Shown here one piece after another: positions 52,621 through 60,510 of a stretch of 64,000 nt of DNA. This DNA is from UBA2387 sp019454665 (GTDB lineage Bacteria > Armatimonadota > Fimbriimonadia > Fimbriimonadales > Fimbriimonadaceae). The first letter of the stretch is position 1, and each line of letters begins with the position of its first letter. The position numbers and the translations under genes were made by a program. Under the pieces are notes generated by a model. That model had not been told where the DNA came from, did no database searches, and saw nothing but the letters and a program-made list of their open reading frames with translations. Where the stretch lies: the NCBI GenBank assembly GCA_045862995.1, contig BTVX01000013.1, positions 1 through 64,000 of the forward strand. Reading direction: 5' to 3'.

Positions 52621-52668
52621 GTCAATCCGGTCAACAAGGTCAATCCAGTCAACACCCCAGAGTCCACC
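52621..52668. repeat. Right copy of the direct repeat flanking the four-helix-bundle gene
   Basis: The units are GTCAATCCG, GTCAACAAG, GTCAATCCA and GTCAA, ending CAGAGTCCACC. It is about 80 % identical to 51791-51838. It starts 18 bases after the gene and 30 bases before the PhyH gene. Confidence 0.85.
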
Positions 52669-52697
52669 ACCCCACACGCCCCGGTAGACTCCGACCC

Positions 52698-53471
52698 ATG
52701 ACCCCCGACCAGCGAGCCGCGTTCGAACGGGACGGCTACCTCGTCCTCCCCGAAGCCCTCTCCCAACCGGAACTCGAGCAAGTCCGCCAAGCCGCCGATC
52801 AAGCCGAAGCCCAATGGCGTGCCGACACCAACCGACCCGGCATCCGCAGCCAAACCCTGCACCAGGTTCAAGCCCCCATCGAATACGACGAGCGGCTGCT
52901 GCGCCTGTTGTGGCACCCGAGCACCTTCCCCTTGGTGCGCGAGCTGCTCGGCGAAGACGTGGCGATGATTGACAACGACCTGTTCCTCACGCCACCCAAA
53001 ACGCCCAAGACCCACGCCGATTGGCACCACGACGTGGGGATGCGCGGCATCCACCACCCGCTCTCGCTGCTCATGGTCAAAGTGTTCTTCCTGCTCACCG
53101 ACGTCGAGCCCGATTCCGGGGGGACGGCCGTCGTCCCGGGTTCGCACCGATTCGCTCTGGACCACGCGTTTCCAATGGTCGAAGACCCCAAAGATATGCC
53201 CGGAGCGGTGCAGATCACGGGCCGAGCGGGGACGGCCTACCTGTTCAACTGCCGCATCTACCACTGCGCCACCAACAACGCCAGCGATCGCTGGCGCAAG
53301 GTGCTCATCTACAACTACGGCCATTCGTGGATGAAGGTCTGGCCCGGCTACGAACCCACCGAACGCCTGCGGGCATATGCCGAAGCCTCGGGCGACCCCG
53401 TGGTGCGCCAACTGCTCGGCCTCACCCCGGCTTACGTCGCCGACCTGGCCGGCGCCCCCAACCCGGCTTAG
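52698..53471 (+). CDS. Phytanoyl-CoA dioxygenase (PhyH) family protein
   Basis: The 257-residue Fe(II)/2-oxoglutarate oxygenase starts AAFERDGYLVLPEALSQPEL. It carries the H-x-D iron motif in THADWHHDVGMRG and DSGGTAVVPGSHRFALDH. The distal His is in CRIYHCATNNASDRWRKVLI, followed by the Arg that holds 2-oxoglutarate. Members hydroxylate many small molecules. The stop TAG overlaps the stop of the truncated GH95 gene on the opposite strand. Confidence 0.9.
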   Translation: MTPDQRAAFERDGYLVLPEALSQPELEQVRQAADQAEAQWRADTNRPGIRSQTLHQVQAPIEYDERLLRLLWHPSTFPLVRELLGEDVAMIDNDLFLTPPKTPKTHADWHHDVGMRGIHHPLSLLMVKVFFLLTDVEPDSGGTAVVPGSHRFALDHAFPMVEDPKDMPGAVQITGRAGTAYLFNCRIYHCATNNASDRWRKVLIYNYGHSWMKVWPGYEPTERLRAYAEASGDPVVRQLLGLTPAYVADLAGAPNPA

Positions 53472-54208
53472 GCGGGTCGCAGCGTGTAGCTCGCCCCACA
53501 AACCGTCGGGAACTCGACCGAGCTGTTCGCGACTCCAAGGTAGTCGGCCGACTTGCCGGTGACCGCAAGGCCATCGTGCCCCACCGGGTCCATCCGGAAG
53601 TAGTCGGTCCCATAGTTCGAGTGGGCCTGGTTGCGCACGCCGCGCAGGTTGGCGCGAAACGAGACCGCGCCGGGCCGGCTGGCCGTGAGCCTCACCACGA
53701 CCGCTTGATCGGGCGCGGAAGCAAACACCTCGCGACGGTGGGCCACCCCGTCCGACACGTACTCTATGGTGACGACCCCGGTCTTCAGGTCGAGCGTCCG
53801 CCAATAATCCGAAACCGGCTCCGCGACGCCTGTGAACAGGTGGAGGTTGGCGAAGCTCTGGTACTTCTGCTGTTCGACGGGGTAGCCCATGAGCCTGCGC
53901 CCGAACAGGTCGTGCGCCTCGAAGTATCTTTCCTCGAACACCAATCGCTGAATCTCGGGCAGCGCCTCGTGCCCGCCCTTCACCACGGTCGAGTATGGCC
54001 TACCGGACCAATAGGTGTCCTCGTTGAGCTGGATGCGCTCCTCCGCGACGGTCCCAAAGACCATCGCCCCGAGTCTGCCGTTGCCCACGGGGAGCGCCTC
54101 GTCCCACTTGGCGGCGGGCGTCGGGAACCACATGACCGTGGAGGGGTCCACGGCTACGCCCTGAGCCGAGGCATGGGAACCGAGCACCGCCAGAAACGCC
54201 ATCGTCAT
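53468..54208 (-). pseudogene. 3'-truncated glycoside hydrolase family 95 gene
   Basis: The 246-residue product begins with a signal peptide (MTMAFLAVLGSHASAQG) and then matches the N-terminal domain of GH95 alpha-L-fucosidases: MWFPTPAAKWDEALPVGNGR, LGAMVFGTVAEERIQLNEDT and YWSGRPYSTVVKGGHEALPE. Full-length family members are about 750-800 residues. Here similarity fades after GKSADYLGV and the frame stops inside the neighbouring PhyH gene, so the catalytic (alpha/alpha)6 domain is missing. It is probably inactive unless the fragment has a binding role. Confidence 0.8.
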
Positions 54209-54375
54209 CGCGATCACCTGCCGAATGTACTCGCAACGGACCGCGACAGGCCCGTTCAGCCTTGGATGAGAACTCCAAACAGGCGTAGCTCGCGCCATAG
54301 GAGTGAAACAAGGGTTGAACACATCATCGGTGAGGTATACAGGACGAGGGTGGCCAACCTGACCAAGGAGCAACA

Positions 54376-55230
54376 ATGAAGATGCTGATCGGATATCTGG
54401 CTTTGACCGGACTTTTCCTGCAATCGGGGGGATCGGAGGACCGATTCCTGGCTATCGGTCGGGCGTTCATGGAGCGGATCGGACATGCGTCCGCCAACGA
54501 GTCGTTTCGCTTTCATCGCGACGAGGGGGGCGTCAACGTGAACGCCGGGCTCAAGAGCGTCACGATCCATCCCGAGGATGGCGAGGTCATCCTTTACACC
54601 GACGCCGCGTTCCTGCCATTGCGTTTGGACGCTCCCAGGCGCGATCCGCTTTGGGCAACTGCCGAAGAGGCGAAGGACGCGTTGACGGCATTGGCCCGCA
54701 AAATGGGCGTCCCCGCTTCATGGGCCATCCAGGGGATCGCCGTCAGCCACGATGCCGCTGTTGAGGGCCGCGTCGTCCCCGGAGCGGCAACCATCCACCT
54801 CGGCGAACGCGTGAATGGCCGGCGGTTCTTGCGGGGAGGCAACAACGCACGGATTCAGGTGGACCCCTACACCGGAACTCCGTTCTGGATGAGCATCACC
54901 CGCAACTCGGTGACTCAAGGAAGTACGCCGACCTTGACCGAATCACAAGCCGCCGAGCGAGCCCGTGCCGAGCTCGGTCCGCGCTGGGCTCGACTAGGCT
55001 TGGGCGAACTTCCCGACATCCGCAGTGTGGAGCTGGGATACAGCCCCGACCGCTTCGCTTGGCGGGAACGTGCCCGCACCGATCTGGGCATCCGCCTGCG
55101 GCCGGTTGACTGCTTCCTCGCCTACGAAGTCCAGTTTCACAGCGACAAGGATGTGTTCGTCGTCATTGACGCGACGTCCGGCCGGGTGCTGAACCTGGGT
55201 TACAGCGACCCGCTCTCTTCGTCTGGCTGA
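54376..55230 (+). CDS. Secreted protein of unknown function, PepSY-like
   Basis: The 284-residue protein has a signal peptide (MKMLIGYLALTGLFLQSGG). Two halves each resemble PepSY/YcdB-type propeptide domains: GLKSVTIHPEDGEVILYTDA then EAKDALTALARKMG, and NARIQVDPYTGTPFWMSITR then ESQAAERARAELGPRWARLG. It ends KDVFVVIDATSGRVLNLGYS. PepSY domains often inhibit proteases, but no protease is adjacent. The assignment is tentative. Confidence 0.6.
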   Translation: MKMLIGYLALTGLFLQSGGSEDRFLAIGRAFMERIGHASANESFRFHRDEGGVNVNAGLKSVTIHPEDGEVILYTDAAFLPLRLDAPRRDPLWATAEEAKDALTALARKMGVPASWAIQGIAVSHDAAVEGRVVPGAATIHLGERVNGRRFLRGGNNARIQVDPYTGTPFWMSITRNSVTQGSTPTLTESQAAERARAELGPRWARLGLGELPDIRSVELGYSPDRFAWRERARTDLGIRLRPVDCFLAYEVQFHSDKDVFVVIDATSGRVLNLGYSDPLSSSG

Positions 55231-55285
55231 CACCGGCCAGTTGCGGTGCGGTGCGGGCGCGAGACGCGCCCGCTCCAGCAACCGC

Positions 55286-56440
55286 CTACGAGAACTTCAG
55301 CGAGATGCCGCGCTTCTGAATCTCGGACACGAACTTCGTGCCGGGTATAGCCAGTTCGTACCGGATGCAGCCCGGCGCGACCAAGCCGTCGGCGATCTCC
55401 TTGGCGATGGTCGCCGTCGAGAAGCCGGTCATCCGCTCCATCGCGCTGAACCCCGTGGCGCGGTCGAACTTGTCGTGGATGTCGATCTGCAGCGTGGTGT
55501 GCTTGCCGTCCTTGGTGCCCATGCCCACGCCGCGCACGATGACCTGGTCCACGTCGCTGTCGTCGCGCAGCCGGGGACCCATCAGGGTGTGGAACAGCTC
55601 GCGCGGCTGCACCTTCACGCCCCTCACGTCCACTTCCTCGGTGTCCCAAAAGCCGAAGTCCATGAAGATGCGCATCCGCTCGCAGTGGCCGGGGAACCGG
55701 ATGGTCTTGTAGTCGTAGTTGCGGACCTTGTCCTTGAACGAATAGGGCGCGGTGCTGGTGCCGCCGCTGGTGGTGAACGCCTCCATCTCGCCCAGGTCGG
55801 CGATGTGGATGAGTTCGAGTTCGTCCAACGTGTCCACCAGCACGACCTCGCCGTTGCGGATGACGCGCGCCTGGTCCACATATTCGGTGACCAGCCCTTC
55901 GACGTTGAACACCAGCTTGTAGTTGAACGGCGGCTTGGGGTTCTGGGGAAGCCCGCCGCAGTACAGCTTGATGGCGTCCACCTCGTCCAGGTTCTCGATG
56001 AAGTACGCGCCGAGGTTGTTCACCAAGCCGGGGGCAAGGCCAGTGTCCGGGACGATGCTGATGCCCGCCGCCTTGGCCCGCTCGTCCAACGCGAGCGTCT
56101 TCAGGCTGACGTCGGTGTCGCCGCCCATGTCCACCATGTTGGTCTTGGCCTCGATGGCGACCTGGGCGACCTGCGGGTGCATCCAATACGGGACACAGCT
56201 GAGGACCACGTCCACGGGCTCCAGGAACTCCCGCAGCGAGGTCGGGTCGAGGGCGTTCGCCTGCGCCGGCACGCACAGGTCTCGGCCCACGAGCCGGTTC
56301 ACCCGGTCCGCGTTGGTCTGCGATTGGTCGCGATCGAGGTCGCCCATCACGATGCGGGCGGGATTGGCGAACCGAGCCAGATCATACGCGGCTGCGGTGC
56401 CTTGCATGCCGGAGCCAAGCACTGCGAACGTCTTGTTCAT
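55286..56440 (-). CDS. Saccharopine-dehydrogenase-family oxidoreductase
   Basis: The 384-residue protein starts with a Rossmann motif, TFAVLGSGMQGTAAAYDLAR. It has DVVLSCVPYWMHPQVAQVAI, the conserved NMVDMGGDTDVSLKTLALDE and the segment IVPDTGLAPGLVNNLGAYFI, all typical of the saccharopine dehydrogenase / lysine-6-dehydrogenase group. A role in lysine metabolism is possible but not proved by context. ATG at 56440 was chosen because the Rossmann motif begins 4 residues later. It is divergent from the 56612 gene. Confidence 0.9.
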   Translation of the reverse strand: MNKTFAVLGSGMQGTAAAYDLARFANPARIVMGDLDRDQSQTNADRVNRLVGRDLCVPAQANALDPTSLREFLEPVDVVLSCVPYWMHPQVAQVAIEAKTNMVDMGGDTDVSLKTLALDERAKAAGISIVPDTGLAPGLVNNLGAYFIENLDEVDAIKLYCGGLPQNPKPPFNYKLVFNVEGLVTEYVDQARVIRNGEVVLVDTLDELELIHIADLGEMEAFTTSGGTSTAPYSFKDKVRNYDYKTIRFPGHCERMRIFMDFGFWDTEEVDVRGVKVQPRELFHTLMGPRLRDDSDVDQVIVRGVGMGTKDGKHTTLQIDIHDKFDRATGFSAMERMTGFSTATIAKEIADGLVAPGCIRYELAIPGTKFVSEIQKRGISLKFS

Positions 56441-56611
56441 TGTTGTCCTCACGAAAAAGGGCCGCGCAACCTTGGCGCAGCCTCAACCGAGGATACCAGC
56501 GGCCCCAGAACCCGGCACGGGCCGCCCGACAACCTGAAGTAAACTCTCATGGTCGCCAGTTTTGCCCCGACCCTGCCAATAATGCTGGGCAAAGGCCGCA
56601 TGCTCAACGTC

Positions 56612-57265
56612 ATGACCCACCTCAAGACCGCGCTCGCCCTCGCCGCACTCGGAATCGGGGCGCTCGCCATGCCGCAGGCGAAGCCGCTCAAGCGAACGCA
56701 CGCACCGGGCGACAGCGCCGCCTACCGCTACGAACTGAAGATCGGCGGAGCCACCCACGCCGGAACCATGTCGCAGACGGTCTCCCGAATCGAAGCCGAC
56801 GGATCGTACGTCTTGGAGAGCAAGACCGACGGTGGCGCGGCCTCCTCGGGCGTTTACATGGCGAACGGCGTGGTCAAAGAACTTCTCGGGCCCGACGTGA
56901 ACGTGGCGGCCTACCGCATCGCGTTCATGACCATGTTCCAGTCGCCGCCTGCTCCCGTCCAAGCCGAAGACTTCTGGACGTTCGAGACGCGGATGAACCC
57001 CGTCACGGGAGCCCGAGCCGTCCGCGTCGTCTACCGCGTCGAGGCCATCGAGTCGCTGGGCACGGTCGAAACGATGAGAATCCGCTTCAGCATGACCGAG
57101 ACCGACGCCCCGAACCCCGCCACTTCGGATGGCACGATCTGGGTGGATACGGCAACGGGCTGGGTGGCCAAATCGCAGTTCATCTGGCGCAACGCGCCCA
57201 TCGGCCCGAACGGCGAAGGCATGGACGCGACCCTCACCATGGTCAAGGAAGGGCTGGCGTCGTAA
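56612..57265 (+). CDS. Secreted paralogue of the four-member family
   Basis: The roughly 217-residue protein has a signal peptide (MTHLKTALALAALGIGALAM). The mature part has the family motifs DSAAYRYELKIGGATHAGTM, AYRIAFMTMFQSPPAPVQAE and DFWTFETRMNPVTG, then SDGTIWVDTATGWVAKSQ and the closing NAPIGPNGEG. It is most like the C-terminal domain of the pseudo-caspase protein 26 bases downstream (both have ALMTMF/AFMTMF and a terminal NAP). The frame is open to an ATG at 56549. The function is unknown. Confidence 0.75.
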   Translation: MTHLKTALALAALGIGALAMPQAKPLKRTHAPGDSAAYRYELKIGGATHAGTMSQTVSRIEADGSYVLESKTDGGAASSGVYMANGVVKELLGPDVNVAAYRIAFMTMFQSPPAPVQAEDFWTFETRMNPVTGARAVRVVYRVEAIESLGTVETMRIRFSMTETDAPNPATSDGTIWVDTATGWVAKSQFIWRNAPIGPNGEGMDATLTMVKEGLAS

Positions 57266-57290
57266 CCCGGTGCAGTCCCTGTTTTGTGTC

Positions 57291-59225
57291 ATGATTGACG
57301 ACCGAGCCAAACGAAAAACGCCGATGGCTCAAGGATCAGGTCCTCAGTTCAAAGTGTTGGCAAAGCGGGCTCTAGCATGGATGGCGAAAGGCGCGGCCAA
57401 GCGGTGCGCGTTGCCCGTGGCGGTCGCCCTGCTCTCGGCGGCCTCGATGGCCCAACTCGGACGCAATTGGGCGTTCGTCGTGGGTGTGGGCGACTACGAG
57501 AGCGAAGCCGTCAGCCCGATCCCGTTCGCCGTCGCCGACGCTAAAGCTGTCGCCGACGCGCTGATGCGCAACGGCTACAGCGCCGACAGCGTCGTACTCA
57601 TGACCAGCGACGTGGAGAGCGGCAACCTTCGGCCCACCAACGTCAACATCCTGGAGCGCCTCGAAGCCCTCTCCGTCCAGATCCAACCCCAAGACAGTTT
57701 CTTCTTCTACTACGCGGGCCACGGCATCACGCGCGAGGGCAGGCACTTCCTCGCGACGACCAACACCCGCCTTTCCACCCTCGCCACGCTGGACGTCTCG
57801 ACGCTCTCGGTCGAGGCCCTCGGCAATGCGCTCAAGAACATCCAGGCGCAGCGGGCGGTCTTCCTCTACGATGCGTTCAAGGGTTCGCCCGACCGCAACC
57901 GCGAGCAGTACGACAACCTGCTGACGCCCTCGTTTCAGCAATCGCTGCTGGCCGCCTCGCGCAGCCTCTCGTTCGGCAACGCAGGAGTCGGTTTCATGGT
58001 CGCGAACGCTCAAGGCGAGCGATCGTACGACGCGGCGATGCGCAACCACTCCGTCTTCGCGTATTACGTCGTCGAAGCCCTCAGCGGCGCGGCGTTCAGC
58101 CAAGGCGAGGCGTTGAGCTTCGCGGCGTTCGCCGCCTACGTTCAGAGCGGCGTCCGCACGTGGAGCGATGAAAACCTCACCACGCGCAGCCGATCGCAGA
58201 TTCCCACGTTCCAGATCGTCGGCGCGCCCCGCGTGAACTTCGGCACGAGTTCCGGCGGCACGGGCATCCCGCCCATCCGACCCAACCCGAACCAGGGCAC
58301 AGGCACGCGGCCCCCAGTGCGAAACGGCCGAACACGCGTCCAATTCACCACCACTCCAGAAGGCGCGCAGATCACGGTCAACGACGTGCAGATCGGCGGA
58401 CGCGTGACGCCGTTCGAGTTCGAACTCAACCTCGGCGATGCCGGAGTGCAGGACATCACGGTCGTCGCCACGCTCGAAGGCTATGAAACGGCGACCAAGG
58501 TCGTCACCGTTCGAGCCGGCGAGCCCGCCGACATCCACATCGAGCTGACCCGCTCGGGCGGCGGCACCACCAACCCGACCACGCCCACCGGCAACCTCTT
58601 CCTCACGCGCAAAGTCAACGTCGGCGACGACTTCGTGTACACCATCAACAGCGAATCCACGTCGCAGGGCGCGAAACTCGTGTTCACGGGCACAGACACC
58701 CAACGCGTCACGCGCGTCTCGCCCGATGGCACCTACACGGTCGAAAGCACGGTGACCGCAGCCACGGTCAAGCTCAATCAGCAGGAGCCTGTCCCGATCC
58801 CCGAGCAACCCCCGACGACGACCACCTATGCGGCGGACGGGACGATCCTGTCCATTCAAAGCGCAGCCGTGGCGTCGCCCTACCGCTATGCGCTCATGAC
58901 GATGTTCATCGCGCCGGACAAGGACGTGAAGCGGGGCGACAAGTGGACGCGCGACTTCGCCGCCGACCAACAACGCGGCACCGTGGGCTCCCGAGTCGAG
59001 TTCACCGTGGACCGCATGGAACGCATCAACGGCGTCGAGTGCTACAAGATCCGTGTGAACTACCGCGAGACGGCGGGCCAGCGCCCAGCGACCGCAACCG
59101 GGTTCATCTGGATCAGCCAAGCCGACGGCTGGCTCGTTCGGTCCGATCTCGACCTCAAGAACGCCCCAAGCGACGGCAATGTCGGCCAGTTGGACATCAA
59201 GGTGCGCGTCGAGCGCACGCGCTGA
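57291..59225 (+). CDS. Caspase-like (pseudo-enzyme) - PEGA - family-domain protein
   Basis: A protein of up to 644 residues. After a signal segment (CALPVAVALLSAASMAQ), residues about 60-320 form a caspase/metacaspase fold: NWAFVVGVGDYESEAVSPIP and SFFFYYAGHGITREGRHFLA with the catalytic His144. The second catalytic position reads VFLYDAFKGSPD: the Cys of the usual D-A-C-x-x-G is Phe196. Residues about 345-420 are a PEGA domain (RVQFTTTPEGAQITVNDVQI). From about 437 on is a copy of the secreted family domain found upstream and downstream. Peptidase activity is unlikely; a binding or scaffold role is inferred. Alternative starts are 57324 and 57381, the last giving a standard signal peptide. 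Confidence 0.85.
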   Translation: MIDDRAKRKTPMAQGSGPQFKVLAKRALAWMAKGAAKRCALPVAVALLSAASMAQLGRNWAFVVGVGDYESEAVSPIPFAVADAKAVADALMRNGYSADSVVLMTSDVESGNLRPTNVNILERLEALSVQIQPQDSFFFYYAGHGITREGRHFLATTNTRLSTLATLDVSTLSVEALGNALKNIQAQRAVFLYDAFKGSPDRNREQYDNLLTPSFQQSLLAASRSLSFGNAGVGFMVANAQGERSYDAAMRNHSVFAYYVVEALSGAAFSQGEALSFAAFAAYVQSGVRTWSDENLTTRSRSQIPTFQIVGAPRVNFGTSSGGTGIPPIRPNPNQGTGTRPPVRNGRTRVQFTTTPEGAQITVNDVQIGGRVTPFEFELNLGDAGVQDITVVATLEGYETATKVVTVRAGEPADIHIELTRSGGGTTNPTTPTGNLFLTRKVNVGDDFVYTINSESTSQGAKLVFTGTDTQRVTRVSPDGTYTVESTVTAATVKLNQQEPVPIPEQPPTTTTYAADGTILSIQSAAVASPYRYALMTMFIAPDKDVKRGDKWTRDFAADQQRGTVGSRVEFTVDRMERINGVECYKIRVNYRETAGQRPATATGFIWISQADGWLVRSDLDLKNAPSDGNVGQLDIKVRVERTR

Positions 59226-59240
59226 GCGTAAGATAGGATC

Positions 59241-59918
59241 ATGCTTGCATTGTTGTGCGCCGCGACGGCGCTCGCCCTCCAGCCCGCCCCGCAGGTCATC
59301 AAGCCCAACTTCAAAGCCGGTCAGGAGTTCCGATTCCAGGCCAGCGCCGAGATGACGTTCGCAGGCGAAAAGGCCACGGTCTCCACCAAGTACCGCGTCA
59401 AGATCGTCGAAGTCCGCGCCGATGGCGGATTCCTCATCGAAGCGGTCGAGACCGAGAGCAAGGCGCGCATGGGCGGACAAGACATGACGCTGCCCCCCAA
59501 GAACCCGGGCCGCACGCTCTACCGCGCCGATGGAATGCCCATGAGCCTGATGGGCGAAGGCACGGACGCCACGGGCTACCGATTCGCCCACCTGAACGCC
59601 TTCCGCTATCCCACCGAAGACGTGGCACCGGGCGCCAAGTGGACGGCCAAGGTCGAAGCCGCCAAGACGGGCCAAGTCGCAGGCTCGGGCGAGTACGAGT
59701 ACCTCGGGAACGAAACCGTCGGCGCCATCGAGTGCGCCAAGGTGCGGTTCGCGTTCAAAGAAAGCGAGGGTGCCCAGCCCGCCGAGGCCGACGGCTGGTT
59801 CTGGATTTCGCTCGAAGACGGATGGATCGTCAAGGTGATCCGCAACGTCAAAAACGCCCCGGTGGGCAACAGCCCGACCCCCGTGAGCGTGAGCAGCACC
59901 GTCGAACGGGTCCAATAG
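59241..59918 (+). CDS. Secreted paralogue of the four-member family
   Basis: The 225-residue protein has a short signal peptide (MLALLCAATALALQPAPQ). Family motifs are GQEFRFQASAEMTFAGEKAT, APGAKWTAKVEAAK, GAIECAKVRFAFKESEG, ADGWFWISLEDGWIVKVIRN and the end NAPVGNSPTPVSVSSTVERV. It lies 15 bases after the pseudo-caspase gene, so the two may be co-transcribed. Its C-terminus is closest to the protein at 124-834. The function is unknown. Confidence 0.75.
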   Translation: MLALLCAATALALQPAPQVIKPNFKAGQEFRFQASAEMTFAGEKATVSTKYRVKIVEVRADGGFLIEAVETESKARMGGQDMTLPPKNPGRTLYRADGMPMSLMGEGTDATGYRFAHLNAFRYPTEDVAPGAKWTAKVEAAKTGQVAGSGEYEYLGNETVGAIECAKVRFAFKESEGAQPAEADGWFWISLEDGWIVKVIRNVKNAPVGNSPTPVSVSSTVERVQ

Positions 59919-59979
59919 GCCCAGCCGAACTTTCGTTTGAACGATCCGCGCCTCTCAAGACACCAACTCACGGAAAACC

Positions 59980-60510
59980 ATGACGGAGGACCAGAGAGGC
60001 TCCCCTGAACGGATCGCATCGGCGCAACGCGGCAACCGCGAGGCGCTGGCCGAACTCGTCCGCGAACACTACGCGGAGGTGTTCCGGTTCATCGCGAGAC
60101 GCATCGGGACCGATCTGGCCGAAGACGCCGCTCAGGAGACGTTCGTGACCGTGCAGCACCAAATCAAGCGATTGCGAGAACCCGCCAAGTTCCGAACCTG
60201 GCTCCTCTCCATCGCCCACAACCACGCCAGAAACGCCGCGCGAAAGGCCAAACGGGAAACCCCCATGGACCTTTGGACGGCCGCCCCGAGCGCAGAAGGC
60301 GCGACGCTCGACCGCGAGGTCCTGCGAAGCGCGTTGCAGGCGCTCTCGGAAGAACACCGGCAAGTGGTGGTCATGCACGAACTCGAAGGACTCCGCTACG
60401 CGGAGATCGCCGAAATCCTCGGCATCCCCGAAGGAACGGTCAAATCCCGCCTCCATCATGCGTTCGTCCAAATGCGCGCTCGCCTGACCGGCGAAGGTGG
60501 CACCCGATGA
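59980..60510 (+). CDS. ECF-type RNA polymerase sigma factor
   Basis: The 176-residue protein has sigma region 2 (ALAELVREHYAEVFRFIARR, then AEDAAQETFVTVQHQIKRL) and region 4 (LSEEHRQVVVMHELEGLRYA, EIAEILGIPEGTVKSRLHHA), with no region 1 or 3. It should direct transcription of a stress or envelope regulon. The stop overlaps the start of a membrane anti-sigma-like gene (ATGA), which is the usual arrangement for its inhibitor. It is probably autoregulated, though no promoter motif was defined. Confidence 0.93.
   Translation: MTEDQRGSPERIASAQRGNREALAELVREHYAEVFRFIARRIGTDLAEDAAQETFVTVQHQIKRLREPAKFRTWLLSIAHNHARNAARKAKRETPMDLWTAAPSAEGATLDREVLRSALQALSEEHRQVVVMHELEGLRYAEIAEILGIPEGTVKSRLHHAFVQMRARLTGEGGTR

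Noticed and set aside
57372..59915. An 847-codon open frame on the minus strand
   Set aside because: It is antisense to the pseudo-caspase and the following gene and has no recognisable domain or signal. The plus-strand genes explain the region fully.
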